Source: Lacticaseibacillus kribbianus (lineage in GTDB: Bacteria; Bacillota; Bacilli; Lactobacillales; Lactobacillaceae). From it: a DNA stretch of 64,000 nt. The notes beneath the pieces are model-generated. The model was not told where the DNA came from. It was given only the letters and a program-made list of their open reading frames with translations, and made no database searches. Made by a program: the position numbers and the translations under genes. How positions within the stretch are numbered: the first letter of the stretch is position 1; every line of letters starts with the position of its first letter. Positions 39,711 through 47,780 of this stretch are shown piece by piece. The stretch spans positions 372,001-436,000 of the forward strand of contig NZ_JAIPUL010000001.1 of the NCBI RefSeq assembly GCF_020180945.1, read 5' to 3'.

Positions 39711-40634
39711 ATGCAATCGCTAATGAATTACTACCAGTTCAGCCGCGCGGAGTGGTCGACCTTCCACGCCCACAACTTCGCCAGCGTCTCCGATGAGGAG
39801 CTGGAGTCGCTGCGCTCTTTGAACGATGCCATCAGCATGGACGACGTCAAGGCGATCTACTCGCCGCTGCGCCACCTGATTCACATCCGCTACCGCGACT
39901 ACCAGCGCGCCGAGTTCAACCTCAGCCAGTTCATGGCCGCGCCGCACCACCCACACCCGTTCATCATCGGCATCTGCGGGTCCGTGGCGGTGGGCAAAAG
40001 CACGACGGCCCGGCTGCTGCAGCTGCTGTTGGCCCGCGCGTACCCGGACAAGCGCATCCAGCTGATCACCACCGACGGCTTCCTGTACCCCAACGCCGAG
40101 CTGGAGCGCCGCGGCATCCTGGACCGCAAGGGGTTCCCGGAGAGCTACGACATGGACCTGTTGATCCACTTCCTCAACAACGTCAAAAACGCGTCGGGGA
40201 CCGTCCGCGCACCGAAGTACAGCCACCAGATCTACGACATCGTGCCCGGCGAGGAGGAGGTCATCGACCGCCCCGACATCCTGATCGTCGAGGGCATCAA
40301 CGTCCTGCAGCTGCCGAGCCAGGCACCGATCTACGTCTCCGATTACTTCGACTTTTCGCTGTACGTCGACGCCGATCCTGCCCTGATCGAGCAGTGGTAC
40401 CTCGAGCGCTTCGGGATGCTTCTGGACACCGCCTTCACCGACCCGACCAACTACTACTACCAGTACGCGATCGGCGACCGGGCGGACGCCTTCGCGATGG
40501 CGCGCGAGGTCTGGAAGGACGTCAACCTGAAGAACCTCAACGAGTACATCCTGCCGACCAAGAACCGCGCGGACGTGATCCTGCACAAAACGGATAAGCA
40601 CGTGATCGACCGCGTCAGCCTGCGCAAGTTCTAG
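39711..40634 (+). CDS. coaA: Type I pantothenate kinase
   Basis: A 307-residue protein of the normal CoaA length, phosphorylating pantothenate in the first step of coenzyme A synthesis. The P-loop is GSVAVGKST in IIGICGSVAVGKSTTARLLQ; TTDGFLYPN, KGFPESYD, PKYSHQIYDI and IVEGINVLQL are typical. GAGGACATC precedes the ATG. It ends in a strong hairpin, so it may be transcribed alone or with the Feo unit; a GC-rich hairpin without T-run lies between. Confidence 0.95.
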   Translation: MQSLMNYYQFSRAEWSTFHAHNFASVSDEELESLRSLNDAISMDDVKAIYSPLRHLIHIRYRDYQRAEFNLSQFMAAPHHPHPFIIGICGSVAVGKSTTARLLQLLLARAYPDKRIQLITTDGFLYPNAELERRGILDRKGFPESYDMDLLIHFLNNVKNASGTVRAPKYSHQIYDIVPGEEEVIDRPDILIVEGINVLQLPSQAPIYVSDYFDFSLYVDADPALIEQWYLERFGMLLDTAFTDPTNYYYQYAIGDRADAFAMAREVWKDVNLKNLNEYILPTKNRADVILHKTDKHVIDRVSLRKF

Positions 40635-40648
40635 CGACCGACTGCACC

Positions 40649-40694
40649 AAGCGGCGGCGCCACCTTCCCAATCGGAGGGCGGCGCCGCCGCTTT
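40649..40694 (+). terminator. Terminator of coaA
   Basis: AAGCGGCGGCGCC pairs with GGCGCCGCCGCTT (13 bp). The stem is very GC-rich and T-poor after it (TTTG). Confidence 0.75.
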
Positions 40695-40747
40695 GCGTTC
40701 AGGGGCCGGGGCAACGTCAGGCGCGCGATTTTTCACAAGCACCAGAT

Positions 40748-40776
40748 TTGGCACCGCGGCGATTAGCTTCTACACT
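40748..40776 (+). promoter_or_regulatory. Promoter of the 131-residue hypothetical gene
   Basis: TTGGCA (40748-40753) and TACACT (40771-40776) are 17 bases apart. Confidence 0.65.
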
Positions 40777-40826
40777 GAAGGGCAGGGGGTTGGCGTGGGC
40801 CGACCGCAACCAAAGGAGGCGTCCGA

Positions 40827-41222
40827 ATGGTAGATGTCGAGTTGATGCAGCTGAATGCGCAGCTGGCGGCTTATGTGCCGCGGGTGGAGGTGACCGATCC
40901 CGTCGTGGTGGCGATGGTGTTTGCGCTGTCGGACCGCTGGCACGGCGACGTGGTGTACGAGGACCGGGCCTCGGGGCTGGCGACGGGGCAGCTGACGCCA
41001 GCGGCCTTCCACCTGGCCCTGGCGGCGCAGCTGGCGCAGGCCGCGCCCGGCCAGCTTGCGCTTGAGGTGAACCAGGTGGCCAACGCCGGCTACTTCACGC
41101 AGGACACGGAGGCGCTGCGCGAGTTCTTCCGCCTGGCCCCGGCGTACCACCTGACGCTTGAGCCGGGGCGGCTGGAGCTCGCCTGGCGCGGCCAGGCCGC
41201 GCGCCCCGGCGGGTGGCTGTGA
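40827..41222 (+). CDS. Soluble protein of unknown function
   Basis: A 131-residue protein without membrane segments or signal peptide. AAAGGAGG lies before the ATG. The first 60 residues are hydrophobic/acidic (ELMQLNAQLAAYVPRVEVTD), and later parts are Ala/Leu-rich helices. No recognisable family. It has its own promoter and ends before a convergent gene. Confidence 0.65.
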   Translation: MVDVELMQLNAQLAAYVPRVEVTDPVVVAMVFALSDRWHGDVVYEDRASGLATGQLTPAAFHLALAAQLAQAAPGQLALEVNQVANAGYFTQDTEALREFFRLAPAYHLTLEPGRLELAWRGQAARPGGWL

Positions 41223-41321
41223 GGACCGCGGCGCGCCCTGATTGTGAGCCACGCCCGGGCGGACGGTCGCCCGGCGCCGAACCGCGGGCTGCCACCTGAC
41301 ACGGGCAAAACTGGTCAAATC

Positions 41322-41361
41322 AAAACGGGCCCCGGCAATCAGTCGATTGCCGAGGCCCGTT
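41322..41361 (-). terminator. Terminator of the LCP gene
   Basis: On the minus strand, AACGGGCCTCGGCAATC pairs with GATTGCCGGGGCCCGTT (one wobble), followed by TTTTG. Confidence 0.85.
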
Positions 41362-41373
41362 CGTTGTGGTCGG

Positions 41374-42432
41374 TTAGTTGCCGAGGTCGTACACGGTGTA
41401 GGTCGGGTTGTTCAGGTCCTTCCAGTTGAACCCGTTGGCGGTGTTCAGCGCGTTTTGCTTGGTGTTGTAATTGTTCAGCACCACCGGCGAGAGGCCGAGC
41501 TCGGCGCGGGCGGCCGTGGAGACCTTCTGCAGGTCCGCGGTGGACGGCACCTGGTAGGCACCGCGGTTGATGTAGACGCCCAGGCCCTGAAGGATCTCCT
41601 TGTTGATGGTCTTGGCGGCGCCGCGGTAGTTCTCGGCGATGGTGACCATCTCGTCGAAGGTCAGGTCGGTGCGCATGCTGGTGGTCAGCGACGCCATGAC
41701 GGACTTGTAGTTGGTCAGGGTGTTGGCGGACAGCAGCTTCTTGACAATCTGGGTGATCACTTCCTGCTGGCGTTGCTGGCGGCCGTAGTCGCCGAGCGGG
41801 TCCTCGTGGCGCATGCGGGCGTAGGCCAGCGCCTGGGCGCCGTTCAGGTGGGCGGGGCCCTTGGTGAAGGAGCCCTTGGCGTCGGCGTCGGTCCAGGAGA
41901 ACTTGACGTTGACGTCGATGCCGCCGACCGCGTCCACGATTTTGGACAGGCCGGCCATGTTCACCAGCACGTAGTAGTTGACCGGCACCTCGATGAGGTC
42001 CTTGACCGCCTTGATCGCGGTGTCGACCTTGCCGAAGGTGTAGGCGGCATTGATCTTGGTGAAGCCGGTGTACATGGCGGTGTCCACGTGGACCAGGGTG
42101 TCGCGCGGGATGCTGTACATCGTCGTGCGCTTCTGTTGCGGGTTGATGGTGACCACGATCATCGAGTCGGTGCGCCCGGTGTCGCTGCGCCCGAACGCAC
42201 CGGTGTCCGTGCCCATCAGCAGGATGCTGATGGGCTTGCGGTCCGCCAGGTGCACGGTGGTCTTTTTGGTGGTCTCCTTGGTCTTGACGAACGTTGAATC
42301 AACCGCGGTCTTGGTCTGCGAGTAGATCCGCAGCGCGTAGCCGCCGACCAGCGCAAGCGCCGTCAGCGCGACCAATAGCACGAGTTTGATGACCCGTCGG
42401 CGTGACGGGTTCGGGGTGTTGCTCCTACTCAT
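41374..42432 (-). CDS. LytR-CpsA-Psr (LCP) family phosphotransferase
   Basis: A 352-residue membrane-anchored enzyme. One membrane helix near residues 16-36, then the LCP domain (about 68-230). Signature segments: LLMGTDTG, TGRTDSMIV, MYSIPRDTLV, and AYARMRHEDPLGDYGRQQRQ, with the Arg and Asp residues that bind the polyprenyl-phosphate and metal. LCP proteins transfer teichoic acid or capsule from the lipid carrier to peptidoglycan. A wall-teichoic-acid set lies at 48-56 kb. TTGGAGG precedes the ATG. Confidence 0.92.
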   Translation of the reverse strand: MSRSNTPNPSRRRVIKLVLLVALTALALVGGYALRIYSQTKTAVDSTFVKTKETTKKTTVHLADRKPISILLMGTDTGAFGRSDTGRTDSMIVVTINPQQKRTTMYSIPRDTLVHVDTAMYTGFTKINAAYTFGKVDTAIKAVKDLIEVPVNYYVLVNMAGLSKIVDAVGGIDVNVKFSWTDADAKGSFTKGPAHLNGAQALAYARMRHEDPLGDYGRQQRQQEVITQIVKKLLSANTLTNYKSVMASLTTSMRTDLTFDEMVTIAENYRGAAKTINKEILQGLGVYINRGAYQVPSTADLQKVSTAARAELGLSPVVLNNYNTKQNALNTANGFNWKDLNNPTYTVYDLGN

Positions 42433-42623
42433 ACGGATAATCCTCCAACCTTTAGCTCCCTGTATTTTACTTGATTACCGGGAAAAAAGCTTCATTGACG
42501 CGGTAAAGTAACGAAAATGTTAAGAAATGACGGGGGACTTGCAACAACGACGCGGGCTTGACTGTGGGGACGGTGCCGGGATTGACGGGCGTGAGGCGCC
42601 ATGCAGTGGCCTTACGTCGGTCT

Positions 42624-42988
42624 GGTTCGTCGGGCTATGTGCGGGAACGGCCACTCGTCCAGCTAAGGTCAGCACTTGGGCCAAAGTGCGGCCCAAGCCC
42701 TGCCTTACGCTAGCCGGTGGCCTAAGTGCGCCGCACCCCGCCCTGGTTCGTCGGGCTACGTGCGGCAACGGCCACTCGTCCAGCTAAGGTCAGCACTTGG
42801 GTCAAAGTGCGGCCCAAGCCCTGGCCTTACGCTAGCCGGTGGCCTAAGTGCGCCGCACTCCGCCCTGGTTCGTCGGGCTGTGTGCGGCAACGGCCACTCG
42901 TCCAGCTAAGGTCAGCACTTGGGCCAAAGTGCGGTCCAAGCCCTGGCCTTACGCTAGCCGGTGGCCTAAGTGCGCCGCACTCCGCCCT
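42624..42988. repeat. Hairpin-unit cluster C (three 121-122-bp tandem units)
   Basis: Units start at GGTTCGTCGGGCT at 42624, 42745 and 42867; the array ends at 42988, three bases before the stop of the potassium channel gene. The units are nearly identical. Stem: GTGCGGC/GCCGCAC outer, GGCCAC/GTGGCC middle, CAGCTAAGG/CCTTACGCT with a one-base bulge, and CTTGGGCC/GGCCCAAG around the loop AAAGTGC; the 3' motif TAAGTGCGC is again present. In unit 2 the inner stem changes to GGGTC/GGCCC with a G-U pair. Confidence 0.92.
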
Positions 42989-42990
42989 GG

Positions 42991-43740
42991 TCATGGCAGT
43001 AAGCGCCGCTTTTGGGCCTCGAGTTCGGGCCTGGTGATCACGCCGGCCGAGTAGAGCTGGTTGTACTTGAGCAGCTCGTCGGCCGGGCTTGCCGTGGCCT
43101 GCGGGGTCTGGGTGAAGTAGGCGGTGATCGAACTGGTCAGGGTACCGATCAACCCGATCCCGGTGAACATCAGGATGACGGCGACGGTGCGGCCGAGCAG
43201 GGTGTGCGGCGCAATGTCGCCGTAGCCGACGGTGGTCGCGGTGACAATCGCCCACCACAGGCCGTTGGCAAAGTCGGTGTGCTCGGCGTAGGCGTAGACG
43301 AACGTGGCCACCAGGATCAGGGCGGCGGACAGGCCGAGGTAGTAGATCAGCCCGCCGCCGCGCAGGAAGCGCATCAGCCGGCGGTGGAAGCCGGCCAGCG
43401 CGCGGTGCACGCGCGCCCTCACGGTCTGGCGCGCGGTGCGCACGCTGTGGGCCAGCTTTTGCAGGTGGGCCGGCGACATCACGCGGTCGGTCGGCACCAG
43501 CGCGGACAGGCGAAAGGTGTTGGTGGCCAGCATCCGCGCCTTGGTGTGGGCCATCAGCAGGCGCGCGAGGTAATCACTGGCGAACACCAGCAGGATGACG
43601 GTCAAAAGAATGCGACCGGGCACGGCGTTGAGGTGAATCCAGTTCAGCCAGTCCAGACCGACGAGCATCAGGGCCCCGACGGACACGGCGGTCAGCGCGA
43701 GGTTGTACAGGCGAAAGAAGCGTTCAAGTGTTGGGTGCAT
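42991..43740 (-). CDS. Voltage-gated-like potassium channel with SHOCT tail
   Basis: A 249-residue protein. Two N-terminal hydrophobic segments are followed by a basic, Arg-rich stretch, then a pore module with the selectivity filter TVGYGD (about residues 179-184) flanked by two helices. The last ~30 residues (ADELLKYNQLYSAGVITRPE) match a SHOCT domain. GGGAGGTGATC precedes the ATG at 43740; the longer in-frame start lacks it. It would conduct K+. Its stop lies next to hairpin cluster C. Confidence 0.85.
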   Translation of the reverse strand: MHPTLERFFRLYNLALTAVSVGALMLVGLDWLNWIHLNAVPGRILLTVILLVFASDYLARLLMAHTKARMLATNTFRLSALVPTDRVMSPAHLQKLAHSVRTARQTVRARVHRALAGFHRRLMRFLRGGGLIYYLGLSAALILVATFVYAYAEHTDFANGLWWAIVTATTVGYGDIAPHTLLGRTVAVILMFTGIGLIGTLTSSITAYFTQTPQATASPADELLKYNQLYSAGVITRPELEAQKRRLLP

Positions 43741-43844
43741 GCGATCACCTCCCATTAATCGTGTTATATCATAGCCCCGCACGTCCCGGACGCGCACGCG
43801 CCGGGCCTCGCCTTAAGGAAAATACAACCGGCACCACGCAATCT

Positions 43845-43852
43845 GGTATAAT
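43845..43852 (+). promoter_or_regulatory. Extended -10 promoter of the YihY gene
   Basis: TGGTATAAT, with a perfect -10 hexamer at 43847-43852 and the TGn extension, lies 31 bases before the GTG start. No good -35 is seen. Confidence 0.55.
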
Positions 43853-43882
43853 GAAAACAAGACTGAAAGGGGGACGGCGGCG

Positions 43883-44890
43883 GTGAAAGAACAAGACAAG
43901 GGCGTGCGCCTCGTGCGGCCCAAGCACCCAGTGAAGGCCAAGGCGGCGGTGGTGCCGCCGCTTGACCCGCAGCTGCCGCTGGCCCGCCAGAAGCTCTCCG
44001 CCGGCGCCAAGGCCAAGGCGGTGGGGCGGCTGGTGTTCACCCGCGTGATGGCCGCGGAGCTTGGGCCGACCTCGGCGTCTCTGGCCTACTACACGCTGCT
44101 GTCGCTTTTTCCCATGCTGATCACGCTGGGGAACCTGCTGCCGGTGTTCGGCCTCAACTACGACGGGGTGAGCGGCTACCTCGGGCAGGTGATTCCCGAA
44201 GACATCATGGCCTTCATCAACCCGGTGATTCACAACCTGCTGGCGTCCACCAGCGGCGGGGTGCTGTCGATTGGGGCGGTGGCCACCCTGTGGGCGGCGA
44301 GCCTCGGCATCGACGGGCTCAAAAACGGGTTCAACAAGGCGTACGGCGTCACGCCGCCGCAGAACTTCTTCATTCAGCGGTTGCTGTCGATGATGATTTT
44401 CTTCGTCATGATTGTCGCCCTGGGCGCCATCATGGTGGCGTTCACCTTCGGCCGTCAGTTCCTGGAGTGGCTGGTGCCGCTGCTTGGCCTGTCCGACGCC
44501 TGGCTTGAGACCTTCAACACCTGGCGCTGGCCGGTCACCCTGGCCGCCCTGATCCTCGTGATCTCAAGCATCGACTACTTCCTGCCCAACGCCAAAATTC
44601 GCTTCTGGTCCATCATTCCCGGCACCGTTTTCACCATCGGGGCCTGGCTGGGGCTGGCGCAGGCGTTCTCCACGTACATGCGCTACTTCGGCAGCCGGTT
44701 CAACTCGTACGGCACCATCGGGACGTTCATGGTGCTGCTGTTGTGGCTGAACTTCAGCGCGATGATGTGGCTGATCGGCGCGGTGATCAACGCGGTGGTC
44801 GCCGAGTACTTCACCGGGCGGCTGCACCACTCGCGCGGCAAGGTGCGCGACTTCGTCAAAAGGCGGCGAGCGAATGCAAGCCGCGATTAG
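43883..44890 (+). CDS. YihY/BrkB-family inner membrane protein (GTG start)
   Basis: A 335-residue protein with about six membrane helices. SLAYYTLLSLFPMLITLGNLLP is the conserved N-terminal helix region (here divided: SLAYYTLLSLFPML, residues about 66-79), and later SYGTIGTFMVLLLWLNFSAM is the second signature. This family is often called ribonuclease BN or BrkB, but transport or envelope function is uncertain. AAAGGGGG lies 9 bases before a GTG start. It overlaps the GtrA gene by 17 bases. Confidence 0.85.
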   Translation: MKEQDKGVRLVRPKHPVKAKAAVVPPLDPQLPLARQKLSAGAKAKAVGRLVFTRVMAAELGPTSASLAYYTLLSLFPMLITLGNLLPVFGLNYDGVSGYLGQVIPEDIMAFINPVIHNLLASTSGGVLSIGAVATLWAASLGIDGLKNGFNKAYGVTPPQNFFIQRLLSMMIFFVMIVALGAIMVAFTFGRQFLEWLVPLLGLSDAWLETFNTWRWPVTLAALILVISSIDYFLPNAKIRFWSIIPGTVFTIGAWLGLAQAFSTYMRYFGSRFNSYGTIGTFMVLLLWLNFSAMMWLIGAVINAVVAEYFTGRLHHSRGKVRDFVKRRRANASRD

Positions 44891-45293
44891 GCGCCTGTTC
44901 ACCGCGCACCGCGAGCTGCTTTTGTACCTGTGGTTCGGCGGCCTGACCACGCTGGTCAACGTCGCGATCTTCGCGCTGTTTGACCGCGGGCTGCACCTGG
45001 GCTGGACCGCGGCCAACGCCTGGGCCTGGATTGCGGCCGTCGCCTTTGCCTTCGTCACCAACCGGCGCTACGTCTTCGGCTCTGCCGCCGCGGGGGTCGC
45101 CGGCGCCTGGTGGGAGCTGGCCAAGTTCGTCGCCGCCCGGCTCGCCTCGCTTGGTCTGGACTACCCGTGCATGTGGGCGCTGATCTCGGGGCTGAGTGCC
45201 GGCAGCCTGGTCGCCAAGCTGGTCACACAGGTCGTGGTCGTCGTGGCTAACTTAGCGCTGAGCAAGTGGCTGGTGTTCGCAAGCCGCAAGTGA
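44874..45293 (+). CDS. GtrA-like membrane protein
   Basis: A 139-residue protein with four membrane helices. LLLYLWFGGLTTLVNVAIFA opens the family pattern, FAFVTNRRYVF is the central basic loop and NLALSKWLVF ends it. GtrA/GtcA proteins are thought to flip or present undecaprenyl-phosphate-sugars made by GtrB-like enzymes; a GtrB-like gene lies 2.7 kb downstream. Translation is probably coupled to the YihY gene. Confidence 0.85.
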   Translation: MQAAIRRLFTAHRELLLYLWFGGLTTLVNVAIFALFDRGLHLGWTAANAWAWIAAVAFAFVTNRRYVFGSAAAGVAGAWWELAKFVAARLASLGLDYPCMWALISGLSAGSLVAKLVTQVVVVVANLALSKWLVFASRK

Positions 45294-45333
45294 GGCGGCG
45301 CAGGGGGGCGCCAGTCGGCCTTCGCCTGCAGTG

Positions 45334-45388
45334 GGGGTGCTCGCGGCGTGTTTTCCCGGATTGGGAAACGCGCCGCGGGCGCCCTTTT
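45334..45388 (+). terminator. Terminator of the YihY-GtrA unit
   Basis: GGTGCTCGCGGCG pairs with CGCCGCGGGCGCC (one mismatch and one wobble), with an inner TTTTCCC/GGGAAA stem in the loop, then CTTTTG. A similar two-level hairpin is seen at 58.8 kb. Confidence 0.8.
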
Positions 45389-45494
45389 GCGTGTGGACCA
45401 GGAGGTGGGAGACACGCAACCAGGAATGAAAAACGAAAATTGGTATTTGTATCTTAGAACTTAATTCCGCCTTTGAATGGGCGAACGCAAATTG

Positions 45495-45523
45495 TTGACG
45501 GATAACTGGTATGGTGTTAAGAT
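45495..45523 (+). promoter_or_regulatory. Promoter of the candidate ncRNA
   Basis: TTGACG (45495-45500) and TAAGAT (45518-45523) are 17 bases apart. Transcription should begin near 45530. Confidence 0.65.
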
Positions 45524-45529
45524 GCACTC

Positions 45530-45927
45530 AGATGATTATCTTGGCACGGGGAGGCAGCCACGGCCGTGGCTGCGCACCCTCCACCGCGCGGGCCTGAGGT
45601 TGCGGTTAGCACCGCGCCGTCAAGCTGCCCTTGCCAAGCCGCAGTGTTGTGCCACACGGCTTTTAAGCGCAAACGCTTTAGTCGCAACCCCGGTACTAAG
45701 TGAGGGGACACCAGGGAGACCCGCTCCACCCCGCCGGCTGCATGCTGGCAACCGCCACTCCTAAACGAGCCAGCAGCGCGGTTGCCGGGACCGGTGGGTG
45801 CACCACAAGGACCACCACGGTAAGAGGAAGACAGAAACCTAGCTAAACAGGGCCAAAGCCACCGCACAGTGTGAGTGCGGTGGCTTCGGCGCGGCCGCCG
45901 CTGCTCAATGTTGCGGCGGCCTTTTTT
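45530..45927 (+). ncRNA. Candidate structured non-coding RNA (~400 nt), unassigned
   Basis: A promoter, ~400 bases without a credible protein frame, and two terminal hairpins form an apparent transcription unit. Visible pairings: CTTGGCA (near 45539) with TGCCAAG (near 45629); GCAGCCACGG/CCGTGGCTGC as a perfect palindrome; GGTTGCG with CGCAACC; AAGCG/CGCTT; and GGCAACCGC with GCGGTTGCC. The last competes with GCTGG/CCAGC. Signatures of tmRNA, RNase P RNA or SRP RNA are not seen. Neighbours are a GtrA unit and an epimerase gene with its own upstream -10-like region. Confidence 0.6.
45856..45927 (+). terminator. Double hairpin terminator of the candidate ncRNA
   Basis: First stem: AAGCCACCGCAC/GTGCGGTGGCTT (45856-45886). 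Second stem: GGCCGCCGC/GCGGCGGCC (45893-45921), followed by six T. The second is a canonical intrinsic terminator. Confidence 0.85.
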
Positions 45928-46040
45928 GCGCGCCCAGGGACTTTGGTTAACCCCGCGAAGCGCCGCGTGGCGGGCTTTGCGTGGCTTTTTGCGGGCTCAA
46001 GCTGGTACGATAGAGTAAAGAGCCCAAAAAGGAGAAAACG

Positions 46041-46949
46041 ATGGTGAATTACCTCATAACAGGCGGCGCGGGCTTCATCGGCGGGCACCTGGTGCGGCGG
46101 CTGCTGCGGGACCCGGCGGCGCGCGGGCGGTTCGACTACGTGGCGCTTCTGGCCGCCGACGCCTCGGTGCCGGCCACTGTGGCCGACCCGGTCGGTAGCA
46201 CGCAGGTCAACCTGATGGCCAACCTCACGCTGATTGAGCAGCTGAAGGCGGCCGGGCATCCCGTGCGCAAGCTGTTTTTTGCCAGCTCGGCGGCGGTGTA
46301 CGGCGACCTGCCGGGGCTGCCCAAGCGCGAGGCCGCCGCCGTGGCGCCGCAGAGCCCGTACGCGGTGGCCAAGTACGCGGCGGAACGCGCCGTGGTGACC
46401 AGCGAGCTGCCCGCGGTGTGCGGGCGGCTGTTCAACGTGTACGGCCCGGCCGCCGACGGGACGCTGAGCGGCTGCGGGGTGGTGGCGACCGCGGCGCGGC
46501 AGCTGGCCGCGGGGCTGCCGTTCACCGTGCACGGCGACGGCGGGCAGTCCCGCGACTTCGTGGCCGTTTCGGACGTCGCCGCCGTGATTGCCGGGCTTTT
46601 GCACGGCCCGGCCGCCGGGGTGGTGGTCAACGTCGGCACCGGGGTCGCCACCAGCCTGAACCAGGTGCTGGCGCTTTTGGCCGGCCGGCTTAATGTGCCG
46701 CTGCGACGGCTTTGGGGTGACCCGCGCGCCGGGGACGTGGCAGCCTCCCAGGCGGACGTCTCGGCCGTAGCCGCGCTTGGGCTGACCTGTCCCACCGCGC
46801 TGGGCACGGGGCTTGGCGTGGTGGCCCGGGCGGCGCAGCGCGACGCGGCGGCCTTTTTGAGCCGGATGCCAATGTCTTGGCAGTGTGGTAAGATAATCAA
46901 GGATTCATTTCACACAGATAGCCTAGAATTGGGAGATGCAAGTTTTTGA
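46041..46949 (+). CDS. NAD-dependent epimerase/dehydratase with an apparent internal deletion
   Basis: A 302-residue extended SDR protein. GGAGFIGGHLVRRLL is the Rossmann motif; SSAAVYGD and the catalytic YAVAK (YxxxK) are present, and GRLFNVYGP follows. The segment of about 40 residues between the first helix and FDYVALLAA is missing compared with usual UDP-sugar epimerases, where the second and third strands (with the ribose-binding acid) lie; the join appears in frame. The last ~20 residues (CGKIIKDSFHTDSL) are not family-like. AAAAAGGAG precedes the ATG. It could still fold partly, but activity is doubtful. Confidence 0.75.
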   Translation: MVNYLITGGAGFIGGHLVRRLLRDPAARGRFDYVALLAADASVPATVADPVGSTQVNLMANLTLIEQLKAAGHPVRKLFFASSAAVYGDLPGLPKREAAAVAPQSPYAVAKYAAERAVVTSELPAVCGRLFNVYGPAADGTLSGCGVVATAARQLAAGLPFTVHGDGGQSRDFVAVSDVAAVIAGLLHGPAAGVVVNVGTGVATSLNQVLALLAGRLNVPLRRLWGDPRAGDVAASQADVSAVAALGLTCPTALGTGLGVVARAAQRDAAAFLSRMPMSWQCGKIIKDSFHTDSLELGDASF

Positions 46950-47740
46950 TTACATTAAAATCACAACGCGAAATTGAGGGCATGGCCAAGTCCGGCGCCA
47001 TTCTGGCCGGCATGCACAAGGCGGTGGCCGCCATCATCCGGCCGGGAATCTCCAGCTGGGAGATCGAAAAGGTCGGCCGCGAGTACATCGAAAGCCACGG
47101 GGCGATCCCCGCGGAGCTTGGGTTCGAGGGCTACAAGTACGCGACCTGCGTGTCCATCAACGACGAGGTCGCCCACGCGACGCCGCGCAAGGGTCTGTTC
47201 CTCAAGGAGGGCGACATCGTGGCCGTCGACACCGTGGTCAACTGGCAGGGCTACATGTCCGACTCCTGCTGGACCTACGCGGTGGGCAAGATTTCCGAGA
47301 AGCGCCAGAAGCTGATGGACGTGACCAAAAAGGCCCTGTACCTGGGCATTGACGCCGCGGTCGTTGGCAACCGCCTCGGCGACATCGGTTACGCCATCCA
47401 GCACTACACCGAAGACGAGAACGGCTACGGTGACGTGCGCGAGCTGATCGGCCACGGCATCCAGCCGACCATGCACGAGAGCCCGAACGTGCCGCACTAC
47501 GGCGAGCCCGGTCACGGCCTGCGCCTGAAGGCCGGCATGACCATCACCATCGAGCCGATGATCACCACCGGCACGTGGAAAATCAAGGCGCACGACCTGC
47601 CCGGCGATGACTGGGAGTACTACGTGACCGCCGACGGCTCCGATTGTGCCCAGTACGAGCACACCATCGTGATCACCGACGACGGCCCGAAGATTCTGAC
47701 CAGTCAGGATCCGGTGGCGGACGCCAAGTACCTGCTGTAA
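46946..47740 (+). CDS. map: Methionine aminopeptidase, type I (TTG start)
   Basis: A 264-residue enzyme that removes N-terminal Met from nascent proteins. All metal ligands are visible: Asp in VAVDTVV, Asp in YMSDSCW, His in GHGIQPTMHE, Glu in TIEPMI and Glu in QYEHTIVI. The start is TTG at 46946, giving MITLKSQREIEGM as in homologues; GGGAG lies 10 bases upstream, and no in-frame ATG precedes it. TTG overlaps the TGA of the epimerase gene, so translation may be coupled. Confidence 0.93.
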   Translation: MITLKSQREIEGMAKSGAILAGMHKAVAAIIRPGISSWEIEKVGREYIESHGAIPAELGFEGYKYATCVSINDEVAHATPRKGLFLKEGDIVAVDTVVNWQGYMSDSCWTYAVGKISEKRQKLMDVTKKALYLGIDAAVVGNRLGDIGYAIQHYTEDENGYGDVRELIGHGIQPTMHESPNVPHYGEPGHGLRLKAGMTITIEPMITTGTWKIKAHDLPGDDWEYYVTADGSDCAQYEHTIVITDDGPKILTSQDPVADAKYLL

Positions 47741-47744
47741 CCGT

Positions 47745-47771
47745 AAGGCCGCGCTGTGGCGCGGCCTTTTT
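47745..47771 (+). terminator. Terminator of map
   Basis: AAGGCCGCGC and GCGCGGCCTT form a 10-bp stem with a 4-base loop and TTTTT. Confidence 0.9.
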
Positions 47772-47780
47772 GGGATGCCG

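Noticed and set aside
45530-45927. Identification of the ~400-nt unit as tmRNA, RNase P RNA or SRP RNA
   Set aside because: The size suits tmRNA or RNase P, but I see no tRNA-like CCA end, no GAGGAAAGTCC-type core and no GGTC...GGAAGGAAGCAGCC loop. It is left unassigned.
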